From: Macrolepiota albuminosa | Lineage: Eukaryota; Basidiomycota; Agaricomycetes; Agaricales; Agaricaceae | Direction: 5' to 3' | DNA: 64,000 bases | NCBI GenBank assembly: GCA_027475525.1 | Contig: JAMWFC010000012.1 | Location: 95,831-159,830, forward strand | Shown here: in pieces, positions 1-11,592 of the stretch | Layout: the number at the start of each line of letters is the position of its first letter | Position numbering within the stretch: the first letter of the stretch is position 1 | The notes under the pieces: generated by a model | What the model saw: the letters and a program-made list of their open reading frames with translations, nothing else | Database searches by the model: none | What the model was told of the DNA's origin: nothing | Position numbers and translations under genes: made by a program

Positions 1-105
1 AAGGATGAACTCCTCGACTACGACATGGACGACGTGACTGCCAATCCATTCCGGGAGCCTGGGGACTCTCCCATTGCCCCCGTCCCTGACTTACCGACGG
101 CATGA
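1..105 (+). CDS. 3' end of an open frame, probably LTR-element polyprotein
   Basis: The first 35 codons of frame 1 are open and end at TGA 103-105. The peptide is acidic and proline-rich (it ends PVPDLPTA). It lies 45 bp before a G-rich stretch and an LTR start, which is where the end of a retroelement polyprotein is expected. The start lies outside the window. No conserved domain is visible, so the assignment rests on position only. Confidence 0.4.
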   Translation, partial: KDELLDYDMDDVTANPFREPGDSPIAPVPDLPTA

Positions 106-138
106 CCGTCGTATTATCTCAAGACCGTAGCTCGGTCT

Positions 139-150
139 GATTGGGGGGTG
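139..150 (+). other. polypurine-like tract before LTR
   Basis: A G-rich run sits immediately before the TG that starts the plus-strand LTR at 151. Such a tract primes plus-strand DNA synthesis in LTR retrotransposons, which supports reading 151-384 as a 3' LTR of a plus-strand element. Confidence 0.4.
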
Positions 151-384
151 TGTAGCGTAGTCCACTATGTGGCGTTGGCCACATAGCTTTACTTACTGTA
201 TAGTAGTCACTATTATATTATATTTATTATAATATAATATTAATTTACATTATTATATAACTAGTTTACCAGCTGCTTACAAAGCAGCTTATTTTTGTTG
301 TATACTACATTGTCAATAGACCGGTCTGGTCTGATTCAGTGTTGTGTGCACACTAAGCTCTCCAAAATCCGTAACTTCGTTACA
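151..384 (+). repeat. LTR, 234 bp, plus orientation
   Basis: The repeat begins TGTAGCGTAGTCC and ends CTTCGTTACA (TG...CA). It matches the reverse complement of 7051-7282 over almost its whole length, including the internal AT-rich tract and the end motif. It is probably the 3' LTR of the plus-strand element ending at its left. It cannot be the second LTR of the gypsy element to its right, because the orientation is opposite. Confidence 0.75.
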
Positions 385-394
385 GCCCACCACT

Positions 395-566
395 GGTTGT
401 TGCTGCTGCTGTGGGAAGCCTACAGCCTGTTGCGATTGTCCTCACTGGGGCGCATTTTGGGTCAGTGGGGGAGCCATCTGCCCCCCCTTTCAGCCAATGG
501 TAAGACCAATGGCGCAAACTCAGACTGCTGCTGCTGCTCACTCAGGTCCATGGGCATGTTGTCCAT
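395..566 (-). other. glutamine-rich coding scrap, possibly gag start
   Basis: On the minus strand an ATG at 566 opens a Met/Gln/Pro-rich frame (MDNMPMDLSEQQQQ) that runs towards the inverted LTR and shifts frame once. Such starts occur in gag proteins of fungal gypsy elements, but this one differs from the gag start near 6.9 kb. The stretch 385-690 holds nothing else I recognise. Confidence 0.25.
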
Positions 567-689
567 GGTTGAGGAAAGAAAGAGAAAAAAGAAATTTTGA
601 ATTATAGACGTGTCTCAGCCACAGTTGCTGACCAACTCAGCCAAGCCACAATCAGCACTGCCAATCAAATTAAGCGCCAGCATGCTTAC

Positions 690-2110
690 CTAACTGATGT
701 GGGTGCTTAGCGCCCTTCAACTCCAAATATCAGTCAAGTGCTGCCAACTTGGAGCAATGGGAGTATGGCTCCCATGTTGTGTCCCCGAGAGACCACTGTA
801 CCTCAAACTCAAGCATATTCTGCTCAGTCTACTGGTGCCCTATGATGCACTCAACGAACCATTTGTCATTGTCTTGTGCCCCAAAGTCATAGGGGCCCAG
901 GGTCGCCCTGTTAGGAAATAGCACGTCATTGGATGCGCTATATGGTCGCAACAGCGACACATGGAACTTTGGAACAATTTGTCATTCCTGTAGTGCCTGA
1001 GGCAGCTCCAGCACATAGTTGGATGTACTTGGCTCCGCATTCAGCACGCAGTACGGGCCTACCCATTTTGGGCAGAGTTTACTTGCCCATCCCTTTGGAA
1101 GTTTCAGGTTATGCATTGACAGATAGACCAACACTCCTACTGATATTGGCAGGTCTGTTCGCCTATGGTGATTGGCATTTTTTGCCTGAAAGACTCATGT
1201 CTCGATGATGGCGTCATGCACTGCTGCAACATTCTCCAGGGCTTGCCTGGCAAACTCAACAACTCCTCGGTAGGCCATCACATCCACACAAATTTCATGC
1301 AGCATGGAGGGCAAGTACCCTCCATTGAGCTCAAAGGGCACATACCCTGTCGTATCCAAGATACTCACATTAATCGCAAACTCAGTGAGTGGACACCAGT
1401 CCACCCAGTCTTGTTGATCAGGGTGAACAACTGCCCTCAAGATCTGGTCTATACTGCGGTTGGCCTGCTCAGTCTGCCCATCTGTTTGAGGATGGAATGA
1501 CATTGACATGAGGAGTCTAGCTCCTAACAGCTTGTGGAGTTCCCTCCACCATTGAGACATGAACTTTGAGTCACGGTTGCTCACAATAGTACTAGGCAGC
1601 CTATGCAGCCTAACGATCTCTCTGAAGTAGATCCATGACAGCTTTTTAGCCGTCAGTGTAGTTCGCACCGGTATAAGGTGCACCATGCTTGTCATGCAGC
1701 ATATCACCACCCAGAGGTAATCGAACCCTCTAGACTCAGGAAAGGGACCTACAAAGTCTATTCCAATGGAGTCCCAAGGTTTTACTAGCATGGGTAGCTA
1801 GTGTAACTTCCCGGAAGGGGCTCCAGAGGGCAACTTTGCCCTCTGACACGCTGCGCATGATGTGCAGAACTTGGTAACCTCTTGGGCCATACGTGGCCAC
1901 CAGTACTATCTACGGATGTATTCCAATGTTTGTGCAGCATTGAAGTGCCCCACCAGTGCATGGGCCTGGTCCAGTATTTGCATAATAATAGTTTGCATAC
2001 AGGAAAGGCAGACCACTGCCACTCCTTGACGGTTTTCTATCATGATCAGTCCGCCAGGCCTCTGCCTAAACCGAGGGTGGTTGTCAGGATTGGTGATTAT
2101 CTCGGTGAAG
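690..2110 (-). pseudogene. gypsy integrase plus chromodomain (broken)
   Basis: The integrase acts in the nucleus to insert element cDNA. A zinc-binding region ending CXXC (SCAACQ, near 1.85 kb) precedes the catalytic core. The core keeps the D-D-E triad in the settings GIDFVGPF, SNRDSKF and TDGQTEQAN, between about 1790 and 1400. After a stop near 1.2 kb come the typical linker (KFHVSLLRPY, near 0.95 kb) and a chromodomain tail with GDTTWEPYSHC near 0.75 kb. At least three stops or shifts separate these pieces. The chromodomain normally guides insertion to heterochromatin. Confidence 0.8.
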
Positions 2111-2469
2111 AGAGAATCATGCCCATATGCCTGCACCACTTCTGTGTGGAAGTTGTTGTTGCCCAGGCTAGGGGGCTGGGACAAAGGTGATTCACCTTCA
2201 AGCATCTCAGCCAGAGTAATGGGTCTATCGGGGTGCTCGTGTTCCCCAGATGCCTCTGGATTCATGACTTCATGCTCCTTGAGCAGTTGGGCAGCTACGT
2301 CCCACTCTTCATGCTGCTCCCTGAGGCAAGTACTTCGCCTCTGTTCATTGTCGCGCATTGCGTGTATATCCAGAACATGCTCCCTAATTTCCTGGTACTG
2401 GTGGAGAGGTAAATCCTCCCTGTCTGGGTCTATGCAGCAGTCTGCCTGCACATACTCGTGAGGCTCATG

Positions 2470-3921
2470 AGCCTCCCTGACTACATCACTCTCAAAGTAG
2501 CAAAACAAGCAGTCTGCCACTCTATTGAGTTCACCTTTAACATAGGTGATGTTGAACTGGTATCTCGACATGTAGTCGATCCAACGTTGCTGACATGGCA
2601 ACAAGTTCACCTGAGTTTTGAAGAACTCAAGTGCCTTGTGATCGGTTATGATATGGATGGGGTAATCCATCAGCTTATCCTCCCACTTGAGGAGGGCCTC
2701 GAGTATAGCTAAGGTCTCTAGCTCATGCACAGCATAGTTTTGCTGGATAGTCGTGAACTTTTTGACATGAACCCTGCTGGGTGGCATGTCTGCCAGCTAC
2801 TCCCCTGGCCATACATGGCACTGACGCCTGTCTTAGACACATCGCAAATAAGCCATATAGGCTTGTCCCATCTAGGGTTGATCAGTCAAATAACTGGAGT
2901 CTTTGTACAGATCTGTTTGACCATTTCGAAGCACCGCTGGTGCAGCGGCCTCCAAGTGAATGGTGACCCGTTCTGCATCATGGCCATAAGTGGCCCAGTA
3001 TAGGCAGTGACATCGGGCAAGAAGCTCGATATGTAATTGACAAGGCCAACAAATCATTGGATGTCATTGTAGTTTCATGGCGTGCGCCACTCCCGAATGC
3101 GATTGAGCTTGTCCTGATTGGGGTGTATACCCCACTCATCAATGACATGCCCTAAGCAGTCTATACTCTGAGCGTAAAGCTCACACTTCTTCCACTTCAA
3201 GTACAATTTGTACTTGCATAGTCATTTGAACATGACTCTGAGGTGCTGCTCATGCTCCTCTATGGAATCCAAATAGATGAATATATCATCTAAGTAGATG
3301 TGCATAAAGCATCCTATCATGTCTCAAAAAATAGAGGTCATGAGCCTCTGAAAGGTTGCAGGGGCATTACAGTCCCCGATCTGCATTATATTGCTTATGA
3401 ATATGCCCATGATTGATGCAAATACAGTCTTAGATACGTCTTTGGTGCAGATGCGCACCTGCTCATAGGCATCAGTAAGGTTGATCTTCGAGCAATACTT
3501 TGCCTGAGCCACGTCTTCCCAGATCATCTCCTGATCTTGTAAAGGCGTTACATCGTTTATGGTATTGTCATTGTGCTGATGTGCATCAAGAGCTGTTCAA
3601 AGGGTTCTGTCCTTCTTTGGGATGCACAGTAATGGTGCAGCCTGACCACCACTGAGCATTCAAGTAGCAATTAGTTTTATCCTGTAATTGCTCCTGGAGT
3701 GCGTGTGGGCAGCGCAGCAAGTGGTACTTGTATTGCTTGCTCTTGTCTATGAGATTAATCTCATGGTTCACTTTCCACCAGGGTGGGTGCTCCTTCTTGG
3801 TCCCATTGACCATATCAGCAAATTCCTCTTGCCATTGCTGACGCAACCGAGGTATATCTTCCTCACAAAGGCTTGTCACCTTCTGTTTCTCCTTCAGACA
3901 CACCGGGAGAAGTACCTCCAC
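2470..3921 (-). pseudogene. gypsy reverse transcriptase-RNase H (broken)
   Basis: RT motifs read in order are LTDAYEQVRI and GDCNAPATFQRL (3.35-3.5 kb) and the catalytic YLDD box near 3.29 kb. An RNase H domain follows, with YAVHELETLAILEAL, ITDHKALEF and RWIDYMSRYQFNITY between about 2.75 and 2.5 kb. The frame changes several times and carries stops near 3.55, 3.22 and 2.85 kb, so no working enzyme can be made. It lies between protease and integrase as in Ty3/gypsy. Confidence 0.8.
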
Positions 3922-4552
3922 TGTTTCTGATGGTGGTCAAGGCTGCAGTGCATATTGCTTGTGAATTGCGAGCACCCAATTAACACTGTCATCAGGTATG
4001 CAGTCTCAGCAGGGGATCCACTACCGCTGCCTTACGAGCCACAAGGCTTGTCCCTTTGTGTACGAGTGAATATGCTACAGACACTTTGTCCGAAGCTGGC
4101 TGGCAATATGCTGGTGTGACGGTTGTCTGTTGCTGGTGCACGTTTTTTGCACACATGGCTGCCACCAGTTTGTTCCATTCCTGTGGCATTCGAGGATTGT
4201 ATGCCCAGTCATACTCAGGAAGGGGAGCTGGTTGCTCCCATAAGGACTGTGTGTCCTCACAGTATGAGGCTTCCGCCTCTCAGTTGCTGTCCCTCAAGTC
4301 ATCTAACTTGACTCAGGAAGACGTAGGTGGACATACATCCACTGAGTCCTCAGGCTTTTTTGCTTTTTGCTGTCATCTATTTGGAGGCTTTGCGCCTCGA
4401 ACATCATGAGCTAGTATTCACTCATCTCTCATCTTGGAGGCTTGATACTCCTCCTCACTCATCATCACCACATTGTGGTCTGAGCTCAGCCCAGGCATAG
4501 CTTGAACTTCCTCATCCACATCCTCTACCGCTGGCACCTGGCACCGGCCAAG

Positions 4553-5017
4553 TCAAGGAGAATCCTTGCGCTTCTCCGTAGTGCGGTGACATTGCAGACA
4601 ATTGTCAGTGTCGTCTGCTATAGCCCATTCAGCTGGGATTACTTTCCCATTTGCTAGCACCTGACAGTGCTCAAAGTCTAGCATGACTTTGTTATGCCGC
4701 ATGAATGGCATTCCCAGTATCATATCATAGCGATCAAAGTTTGCTACATCCATGTATTCCCGGCTACATGAGCCCAGTGTCTGGACAGTTACATTTGTTT
4801 CATACTGCACCATAGCGCAGCTTCCTACTGTGCCTAGCTGCAATGCCAACAGCATATCTAACTCCTGTACGGCAATTCCATACACATGAGCAAACTGGGG
4901 CGTTATACTGAAAGTAGTACTCCCAGAGTCCCATAAAGTCCAGGCTTTGTGGCCATCTACATCCACATACAAAACCAGGCACTCTTTGTCTGCCCGCTTC
5001 AATGTAGGGCACTGCAA
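4553..5017 (-). pseudogene. retropepsin-like protease region
   Basis: This 154-codon open stretch contains WDSGSTTFSIT, with the D-S-G active-site triad of retroviral-type aspartic proteases, followed by the usual hydrophobic strand ending in ILGMPFM. In Ty3 elements this enzyme cleaves the Gag-Pol polyprotein. A stop at its end and a frame change before it separate it from gag and RT. The domain itself looks intact, while the polyprotein is not. Confidence 0.7.
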
Positions 5018-5029
5018 GGTGCCCTCTGC

Positions 5030-6914
5030 TCAATGAAGAGTCACCTTCTTCATTTGAACCATGTTATTTTTGTCATGATCGTTTGAGGACGGCCAATCCA
5101 TCATTGCCACTAGGCATTCAGAGTCGCTGTCATGACTGTAGTACTTGTTGTCATAGACGTTGTTGTATACGTCGACTGTGACGTACTCCTCCCCCTCCAT
5201 GACCACACTCTCAGGCTCGGCGCCCGATGCCTCCTCTGGGGGCTCTTGGTTGTTTGTGGGGTGCTCAGCCTCAGACTCAGCCAAGACGTCTCCATCACTC
5301 CCACTCATGGCTGCAGTATGTGCAGCTTGAAGGTGGGTGCAGGGTGTATACTCCTTTCTCAGGGCTCCTGTCTTTGCGGGGCAGTTGGTAGCATAGTGGC
5401 CTGGCTGGCCACATGCAAAACAGGTCCCCATCTGACCAGGTGGGTTGGCCAGCTTGAATTCTGGCCTTGGTTTAGGACATTCTCCATCTGGCGCCCACTC
5501 TGGTTGTGGGCAGGGTCGCCCTCAATTTGCCGCAGGAGTTCTGCGTACCACAAACTGCATGTTGTGGTCACAATCCACGTCGGCCTTCTTGGCCAAGAAG
5601 GTCCCCACATGCTGACCCTGTGAGGGTGCCCCAGCAGGCAGTAATTGCCTGCTTCCCCCTTTGTGGCCACTACAATGCTCATAGTGGTTAGCAGTCTTAA
5701 GAGACTGCTCATATCTAATGTTGTATGCCACAAACTCTTCCACATTGTTGACCTCTGGGGACAGTCCATCCTCACATATCAGATAGCGGCGCATGTCTGC
5801 TGGAATACCATCCAAGAATGTTTCAAGCATTGTATACCCGTCTGGGTATACTGCCATATTCTGGGCATGGTCGTTAAGGGTATCGTAGAACTCTTGTACT
5901 CTCAACTTCTCAGTGTACTTGGTGGACTGGAAGTCCTGCCTCACATCCTGTAGCGTTGAGGGGTGCACAAATTGATCATACAGTCCTGTTAGGACTCCTT
6001 TGAACGTCCACTCATACTGGACCCAGTTGACGTGCAATATTGCACGTCAAAACCACCCTATGGCCTCTCCGGCCAAAAACTCAGATAGAACAAAGATTTG
6101 TTCTCATTCCATACAGTCACCGCCGTATAGGCACATGGCAAGGTTGGTGCATACATCCATCGCCCAGTCCTCCAAGTCACTGAACTTGGATGCACCTGTG
6201 TAGGTGCAAATGTGCCTACTGTCTGCTTTATGCAGCTTCACCCCATCTGGTAACCGTAAGGTTACCCCCAGGGCATCATCAACTAGGTGATGCAGGCAAT
6301 TGTGCATGGCTTCACAATGCATCCAAATAGCCTTTCGCTAATCTGGGGATCTAGTCGCTAAATCAGTGGCTTAGAAAAGTGACTTCCTCTGGGAGCTCTG
6401 CCCCCTCCGGGGCTTCCTCCACTGCTGGTGCATGCGGAAAACGATTTTTCTCATGGACTACTTCAGGGATCATAGCCTCCTCCAGTACCTTCTCTATGCG
6501 GGCTTCCGCTATCCTGGTAGACATGGAGCCCGCTGCAGTTTGCCTGGCCCCACTACTCTGGCTCAGGAGGAAAGTTACCCCAGTCCATACCAACAACTCG
6601 GTGTCTCCTGAGATGTCCTAGGCACCTGTTGACTGTCGGCCTTCATCAGGGGGCCCTTTTGAGGCTAACTGACTGGACTGTTGCAGTCCACCTGGCAACT
6701 GCATAACTGGGGGAGTTAATCCCCCTGGCATCTTGCCTTGTGGCCATGGCTGGCCATCCTGTTGTGGGGCAGGTCGGTGCTCTGACCTTGGTCTCAAACC
6801 TTGGGTCTTGACTGACCCGCATTGGACGCTGGCATGTCCTGAGTGTCTGATGGGTCTCCCTGTAGGTCGTGGGCATTCTGCCTGCCATAAGTGGACACTG
6901 CAGGTATGGGATTA
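5030..6914 (-). pseudogene. gypsy gag with zinc knuckle (broken)
   Basis: The nucleocapsid signature CFACGQPGHYATNC (CX2CX4HX4C) lies near 5.42 kb. It is preceded by a helical capsid-like region (LTGLYDQFVHPSTLQDVRQ, 5.9 kb) that resembles the retrotransposon gag family. A probable start (MSNPIPAV) lies near 6.91 kb. At least four stops or shifts interrupt it. Gag would form the cytoplasmic particle and bind the RNA. Confidence 0.7.
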
Positions 6915-7050
6915 CTCATTGATCCCCTGTTTGAAATTTGCACAGTGTGGCTATACAAGAAGCTCAAGAAGCTGATAGAGTTCTGTCAACGAACTCAGCG
7001 ACTGATGTCAGATGCTAGGCAATAGATCCTAGCTGGCAGATTCAAAGAAA

Positions 7051-7282
7051 TGTAACGAAGTTACGGCTTTTATGAGCTTAGGATCACACTGCACAGAATC
7101 AGACCAGTCTGGTCTATTGACAATGTAGTGTAATACAAGAATAAGCTGCTTATCAAGCAGCAGGTATGTACGTATTTATAATTATGTAACTATTATTATA
7201 TTATAATAAATATAATATAATATTCTAAGTATCTAGTAAGTAAACGCTATATGGCCAATGCCACATAGCGGACTACACTACA
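7051..7282 (-). repeat. 5' LTR of the minus-strand gypsy element
   Basis: On the minus strand it begins TGTAGTGTAGTCC and ends CTTCGTTACA. It is about 232 bp long and nearly identical in layout to the inverted LTR at 151-384. The bases just outside it (GATAC on the right) do not match those beside the other LTR, so the pair does not bound one insertion. Confidence 0.75.
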
Positions 7283-8146
7283 GATACATCCTCAATTCTC
7301 CTTGAGTACTCCAACATGGTGGATGGCGCTGTAAATAGTGTCAAAATCAGTGAGTTCTCCCTTAATGAGCTCGTTCCATTCTGACCCTGGGAAATTGCTG
7401 GGAGCTGTTGTAGAGGCAATGATATATTATTTAATGTCAGAGGGATTTTTGAGGTAGAGTTGTAAGAGCTTGCAATTTTCATAACATCTGGAATCTTCAA
7501 CCTCTCTAGCAAGCTTCTCTTCTTCATACCAAGGCAAGTCTCTTTCTTTGACTTTGTATTTCTTTGTTTTTGACTTATTGCCATCAGATTGAGTTTTTTG
7601 TGAGGAGTCAGAAGTGTAGGAACTATCATTGGACTGGTCTCAGGATCTTTTTCTGGGTTGGACTCTACATGCTTGGTGGAAAGGCTTGGTCTTAGTAAGT
7701 CTTTTGCCGTTGTTTTCATCGGCTCTGAGCTCTCATCTATCTTCATCTCTATTCGGTCCAGAAGGCTGCTGCTCATCTGAATCAGGGTCTTGTCCAGACA
7801 TTTGCCTTTCCACCTTTTCTCTGTATTTGGCCCATCTCCCTCATTCTTTCTCCTTTTTCTCAATGTCATCGAGTAAGGTAATGTAATTTGAGATTGCATC
7901 ATGTTGGTGTTCCTCACCCACTTCAGATTTGTTGATAATTTCAATGACTTGTGTAATGGCTGCAATCTTGGTTTTCTGATTGCACCGAAAATCATTGACG
8001 ACAGACTCAAGAAGTTGAATGAGTTCTTGTTCTCTGTTGGTGTTTGGATTGGATGGCAATGATATGTCCCTATCCATTCTGCCAGTGTAGGTCTGGCTTC
8101 CAAATGATTCAATAGACTGTTCCTTTTCTTTTCCATGGGAACTCAT
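7283..8146 (-). pseudogene. retroelement N-terminal (gag-like) ORF, truncated
   Basis: From ATG 8146 the minus strand encodes about 100 residues that read like the small N-terminal protein of basidiomycete DIRS-like or related elements: a Ser-rich start, a charged helix with AITQVIEIINK, then ISNYITLLDDIEKKEKE. A shift then leads into a KR/S-rich linker and a PSNFPPGSEWNELIKGE motif. That motif resembles the 'CPEFPxSEW' segment I recall from this family. The frame is cut off where the gypsy LTR begins at 7282, so the gypsy element probably inserted into or recombined with this older element. Family naming is from memory and moderate in certainty. Confidence 0.5.
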
Positions 8147-9051
8147 TGAAGTCTCACTTGAGAGGGACGAAGGAATGATCGTAGGACAGTTTTAATGCAT
8201 AAAGTAATTGGACAAGTATTCAAAATGCTGTCAACTAGAAACCAATCTTATGAGATAAATTGTTCCTTCCTTCAGCTATGTAAACTCACCTAGAAAGCAA
8301 TCATCAAGGTGGTTGTCCCTGCTAGGCTCATGTCTCGGATTGCTCTCTAAGTGTGGAGATCACATGTGTTGCACAATTTAAAGCTCTCATTGGTCTTGTG
8401 AAATCAGGGATTTAACCCGATAAACTGTTTGTCTATTCAAATGCTTGTGTAAGCAGCAGCCTGTGTGCAGATGCTTATATAAGCAGTAGACTATATCAGT
8501 GTGGAACAATGTCAACAAATAGATCTCGGACATGCCGTGCTAGCAACGGCCCATACAAGCAAGTTGTAGTATTTTTGATAAATCCGAAACTTTGAATAAA
8601 AGTTACCTGGCATCACCTCAGGTAACATACAACACCTTCAATGTCAAGTTGCAAGTGCTAAATATGGCTGGTTGTGGCAAAAATCAGTTTTGTCCGACTC
8701 AGAGGGTTTGAATCATCAGAGGAGGCATAGTACGTCTAATGAAAGATGCATTCAGACTCGGACGCGCTTCACGTTTGACTGGGAAAGTGACTCAGGAGTC
8801 GTAGCTGGCATTCTACGGATTGAAGGGAATGAATTAAGCATATTTCTGGGATCGTTACTTGTTTTGACGAACTTGAAGGGCCTTTTCTTGAGCGAGCCCT
8901 CTTAACTTGAGGAACACGTAAGTATGGCAAACTTAGACGTCGAGGCCAGATTCGATCGGCGTGACGGAATGATGCCAACTTTGATCGACACGCTCAAAAA
9001 CATGATTTTTTCAGTCCTTACACTTGACTCTGGCAGTGGTACTTCAGCCAC
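8147..9051. other. no gene recognised; upstream region
   Basis: This 0.9 kb holds only short open frames without domain features. A degenerate short repeat around 8440-8500 (TAAGCAG words) probably belongs to the element at the left. The right half is the likely promoter of the pseudouridine synthase gene. Confidence 0.5.
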
Positions 9052-10277
9052 ATGAGCTTTCGTGTGCTCAAGCACGCCATCAAGTCGACACGCACTCTGC
9101 CATCGATACTATATAGCGATGACAAATGCATTGTGTTGCAGAAACCACCCGGACTTGTATGCCAGCTCAGTAAACGACCAGAGGTGAGGCCAACAATGGT
9201 CGCGGCAACTTTAGTGATTTGAGACGACTATTCACTGTATACAGGCTGCGGAAAACTCCTTGCACGACTTCAACACACTTTTGAAAGGTTTATTCCTTCC
9301 CAATATGCTTTGAGTCCAGGCCGGAGAGAGTAAACAGACATATTCAGGTCTTGGGAAAACTTTTCACGAAGAACCAGTGCCGGTTCATCGACTTGACAAG
9401 GTGAGAGAGAAATGCTTTCTGTATAAAATCTCGTTCAATATCTTGATGATTAGGGCACTACGGGCGCTTTAGTGTTGGGTCGCTCCTCGACGCACGCTCG
9501 CAACCTAGCTCAGCAATTTCGAGCTCATACAGTAGATAAGACGTATCTAGCTCTTGTCAGAGGAGGTGCAAAGACTTTCCCTACAAAGTCTGGTGAAATA
9601 CGCACATCGATCAAATATGAGGACGGGAGAGCGTCCATTGACCTTTCTTCCAAGGGGAAGCCTTCTGTTACAGGATGGGAGGTTGTTTCTTCCTCGGTGA
9701 GTCCAATCTAGTCAATTCCAGTCGCAAAATTTGTGCTGACAACGTATACGAAAGCCTTCGGCTCCTCTGACCCTTTTGCGCCTTAAGCTTCACACAGGCC
9801 ATAAGCATCAACTTAGAGTGCACCTCGCCTGTAGCCTAGGAGGTGCGTTACATTTTTTATTTCCTTCTGTTGCCATGAATGAACCTGTAATGAATGTTGT
9901 TCCGTAGCACCCATCTTGGGAGATACCCTCTACTCAAGTAAGCCGGTTTCCAAGGCAATTCGAGATACAAGTGTCGTACCAGACGATCGTGTCTTCCTGC
10001 ATGCTTCCCATATATCCTTTTTCGTAAGGCTTGCTTTCAGATTTTGAACATGAAATTGACTTGGTTTAAGCAATATAAATCCACTGGACCCAAAAAGCGT
10101 TTCCGTCTCAGCGTCACTGCACCTTTACCGTCGGATTTTGTCAAGATCTGCCGAGAGTCAGGCATAAAAATTGATCCCATTGAGCTCGAGGGTGGTGTTT
10201 GGGTTGATAATACTCGGATAACAGATGGGCTTGTTCCGGAATTAAAAGGTGCTTGGCGGGCAGGTCGATCAGGATAA
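9052..10277 (+). CDS. RluA-family RNA pseudouridine synthase
   Basis: The enzyme isomerises uridine to pseudouridine in RNA. Seven exons join in frame: 9052-9183, 9245-9287, 9348-9400, 9454-9696, 9755-9842, 9908-10023 and 10071-10277, giving about 293 residues. The RluA catalytic box VHRLDKGTTGALV lies at residues 71-83, with the catalytic Asp in HRLDK. The second family motif, LHTGHKHQLRVHLA, follows near residue 170. The C-terminus (KKRFRLSVTAPLPSDF) is also typical. The length fits the short, single-domain fungal enzymes that often act on mitochondrial RNA, but no clear targeting signal is visible and the target is unknown. The last intron is 47 bp (10024-10070), chosen because it restores the family sequence. 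It faces the convergent gene at 10407-11592. Confidence 0.88.
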
Positions 10278-10406
10278 GGAGAACAAAGGGTAAGGTACAA
10301 TGCATGGAGAATGAACAGTAAGTCCTTATATAACTTAAATTAACTCCTCGTGTCAACTATTTTGCATGGTTTAAGCGTGTGCCCATGCTTCTCCAGCCAT
10401 CCTCCT

Positions 10407-11592
10407 TCAGCGCGACGTAGATGGTACCTGCACCTGATTGTTCTGATTCTTTACCGTCATACTCAAAGCCTGGCCCAGCCCTACAGCGATAGCTCCGATA
10501 GCATGTGCCGCACCAGAAGCTAAGACGGCGCCACCAGCACCTGCACTGATTGCAGGAATTGCGGGGATCGATCCAGCTGTGATCAAGATGGCACTGATGA
10601 TGCTCATTGTCTTCGGGTGCTCGTTCGTAATGTATTCCAGCGCACTGCAAGCATTCAGAAGCCATAGTGGTGCTTCTGTAGTTGTGGTGTCTATAGAAGA
10701 GTCAGCCAAAATGAACTTCCTAGCCTTTACATGAAGATAACGTACTTCCGGGATCCGCCGTGCTTGACCTCGTAGGGCTTGGTGGCGTTTGGCTGATGGT
10801 TAAGACGGCTGTTTCGGAATTGGCCTTCGGTGGAAGTTCAGGCCGATCCTCTGTGTCGTTTTTGCTGTTCCTCCTGACGGGCCAGAAACCCGTACGTGTT
10901 CTCGATAGCGTGGGTCGAGGTGGGATCTCTGTCTCATCTCTACTCGACTTCTTACTAGGAGGCGACGGAGACTTTGAGTGAGTCGAGTCACAGAGCGCGG
11001 CCTTTTCATCGACACCCTTCTTGACCATGGAAGATGTGGATTTCGATGGAGTGGATTGCTTGGCATCATTTTGCAACACTGTCGTATCCTTGTTGACTTT
11101 TCTTTTGATCCACCATGAGTTGGTTGTCTTTGAGACCTGAACAGTCTCTTTCTGTGTAGCGTCAATCCCCCCTATGTTGAAACATGAATCTCCGTTTGGG
11201 TGACGCAATCAAGCGACTCACACCCCATGTTTTGCATGGCGACCTTAAATTTCTTCCAGGACCATCGATACTTGCCGCCATGGACCTTGACAATCACGGC
11301 TTTCAGTTCATCAAGTCTGTACGACATGTAATCAGTAAGAGTCTGAGGGTTATACTTCCTTGTTAACGTACCTGGCTTTTGCTTTATAACCCATGAAATG
11401 TTGCGCAACTTTGTACCAATATTCTTCAGGAATCTTTCTCTCCTCGCATCCTTCCTGGATCTTGTCGAGCCAGTCGCATACGGGCATATCTTTCTTCGGG
11501 TTTCCCTCGAAAATTGGACCGTTTTTCCAGGTTGCGAATACAGGTTCTAGGTCGTAGGGTTTTAGTTTGAATGCGTTGAGCACTACAGCCAT
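10407..11592 (-). CDS. conserved fungal protein with ISG12-like C-terminus
   Basis: Four exons join in frame on the minus strand: 11592-11372, 11316-11222, 11171-10746 and 10690-10407 (about 341 residues). The first 110 residues form a charged domain rich in W and K (RWSWKKFKVAMQNMGW) that I recall from other basidiomycete proteins of unknown function. The middle is a Ser/Pro/Arg-rich low-complexity linker. The last 90 residues carry a hydrophobic Gly/Ala-rich stretch (ISAGAGGAVLASGAAHAIG) like the membrane domain of the ISG12/IFI6 family. A membrane location, perhaps mitochondrial, is an inference, and no function is known. The second donor (gtgagt at 11221) was chosen because it keeps frame. 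Confidence 0.75.

Larger units (their letters stand above)
690..7282 (-). mobile_element. Ty3/gypsy chromovirus, decayed, minus strand
   Basis: Reading the minus strand from 7282 gives LTR, gag with zinc knuckle, aspartic protease, reverse transcriptase, RNase H, integrase and chromodomain. This is the gene order of Ty3/gypsy chromoviruses. Stops and frameshifts interrupt almost every domain, so the copy is dead. Its 5' LTR is at 7051-7282. No LTR in the matching orientation follows the chromodomain, and the only related LTR (151-384) is inverted. The left end is therefore deleted or rearranged. Confidence 0.85.

Noticed and set aside
2042..2461. Long plus-strand open frames over the gypsy element (also 5132-5623, 1165-1500)
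   Set aside because: They lie opposite RNase H, integrase and gag domains recognised on the minus strand and have no features of their own.
151..7282. A DNA transposon with 230-bp terminal inverted repeats
   Set aside because: The inner genes are gag, protease, RT, RNase H, integrase, the left repeat follows a separate plus-strand frame and G-rich tract, and no matching flanking duplication exists. The inverted repeats are LTRs of two elements.
10024..10040. A 17-bp intron in the pseudouridine synthase gene
   Set aside because: Too short for splicing. A 47-bp intron to 10070 gives the family sequence without it.
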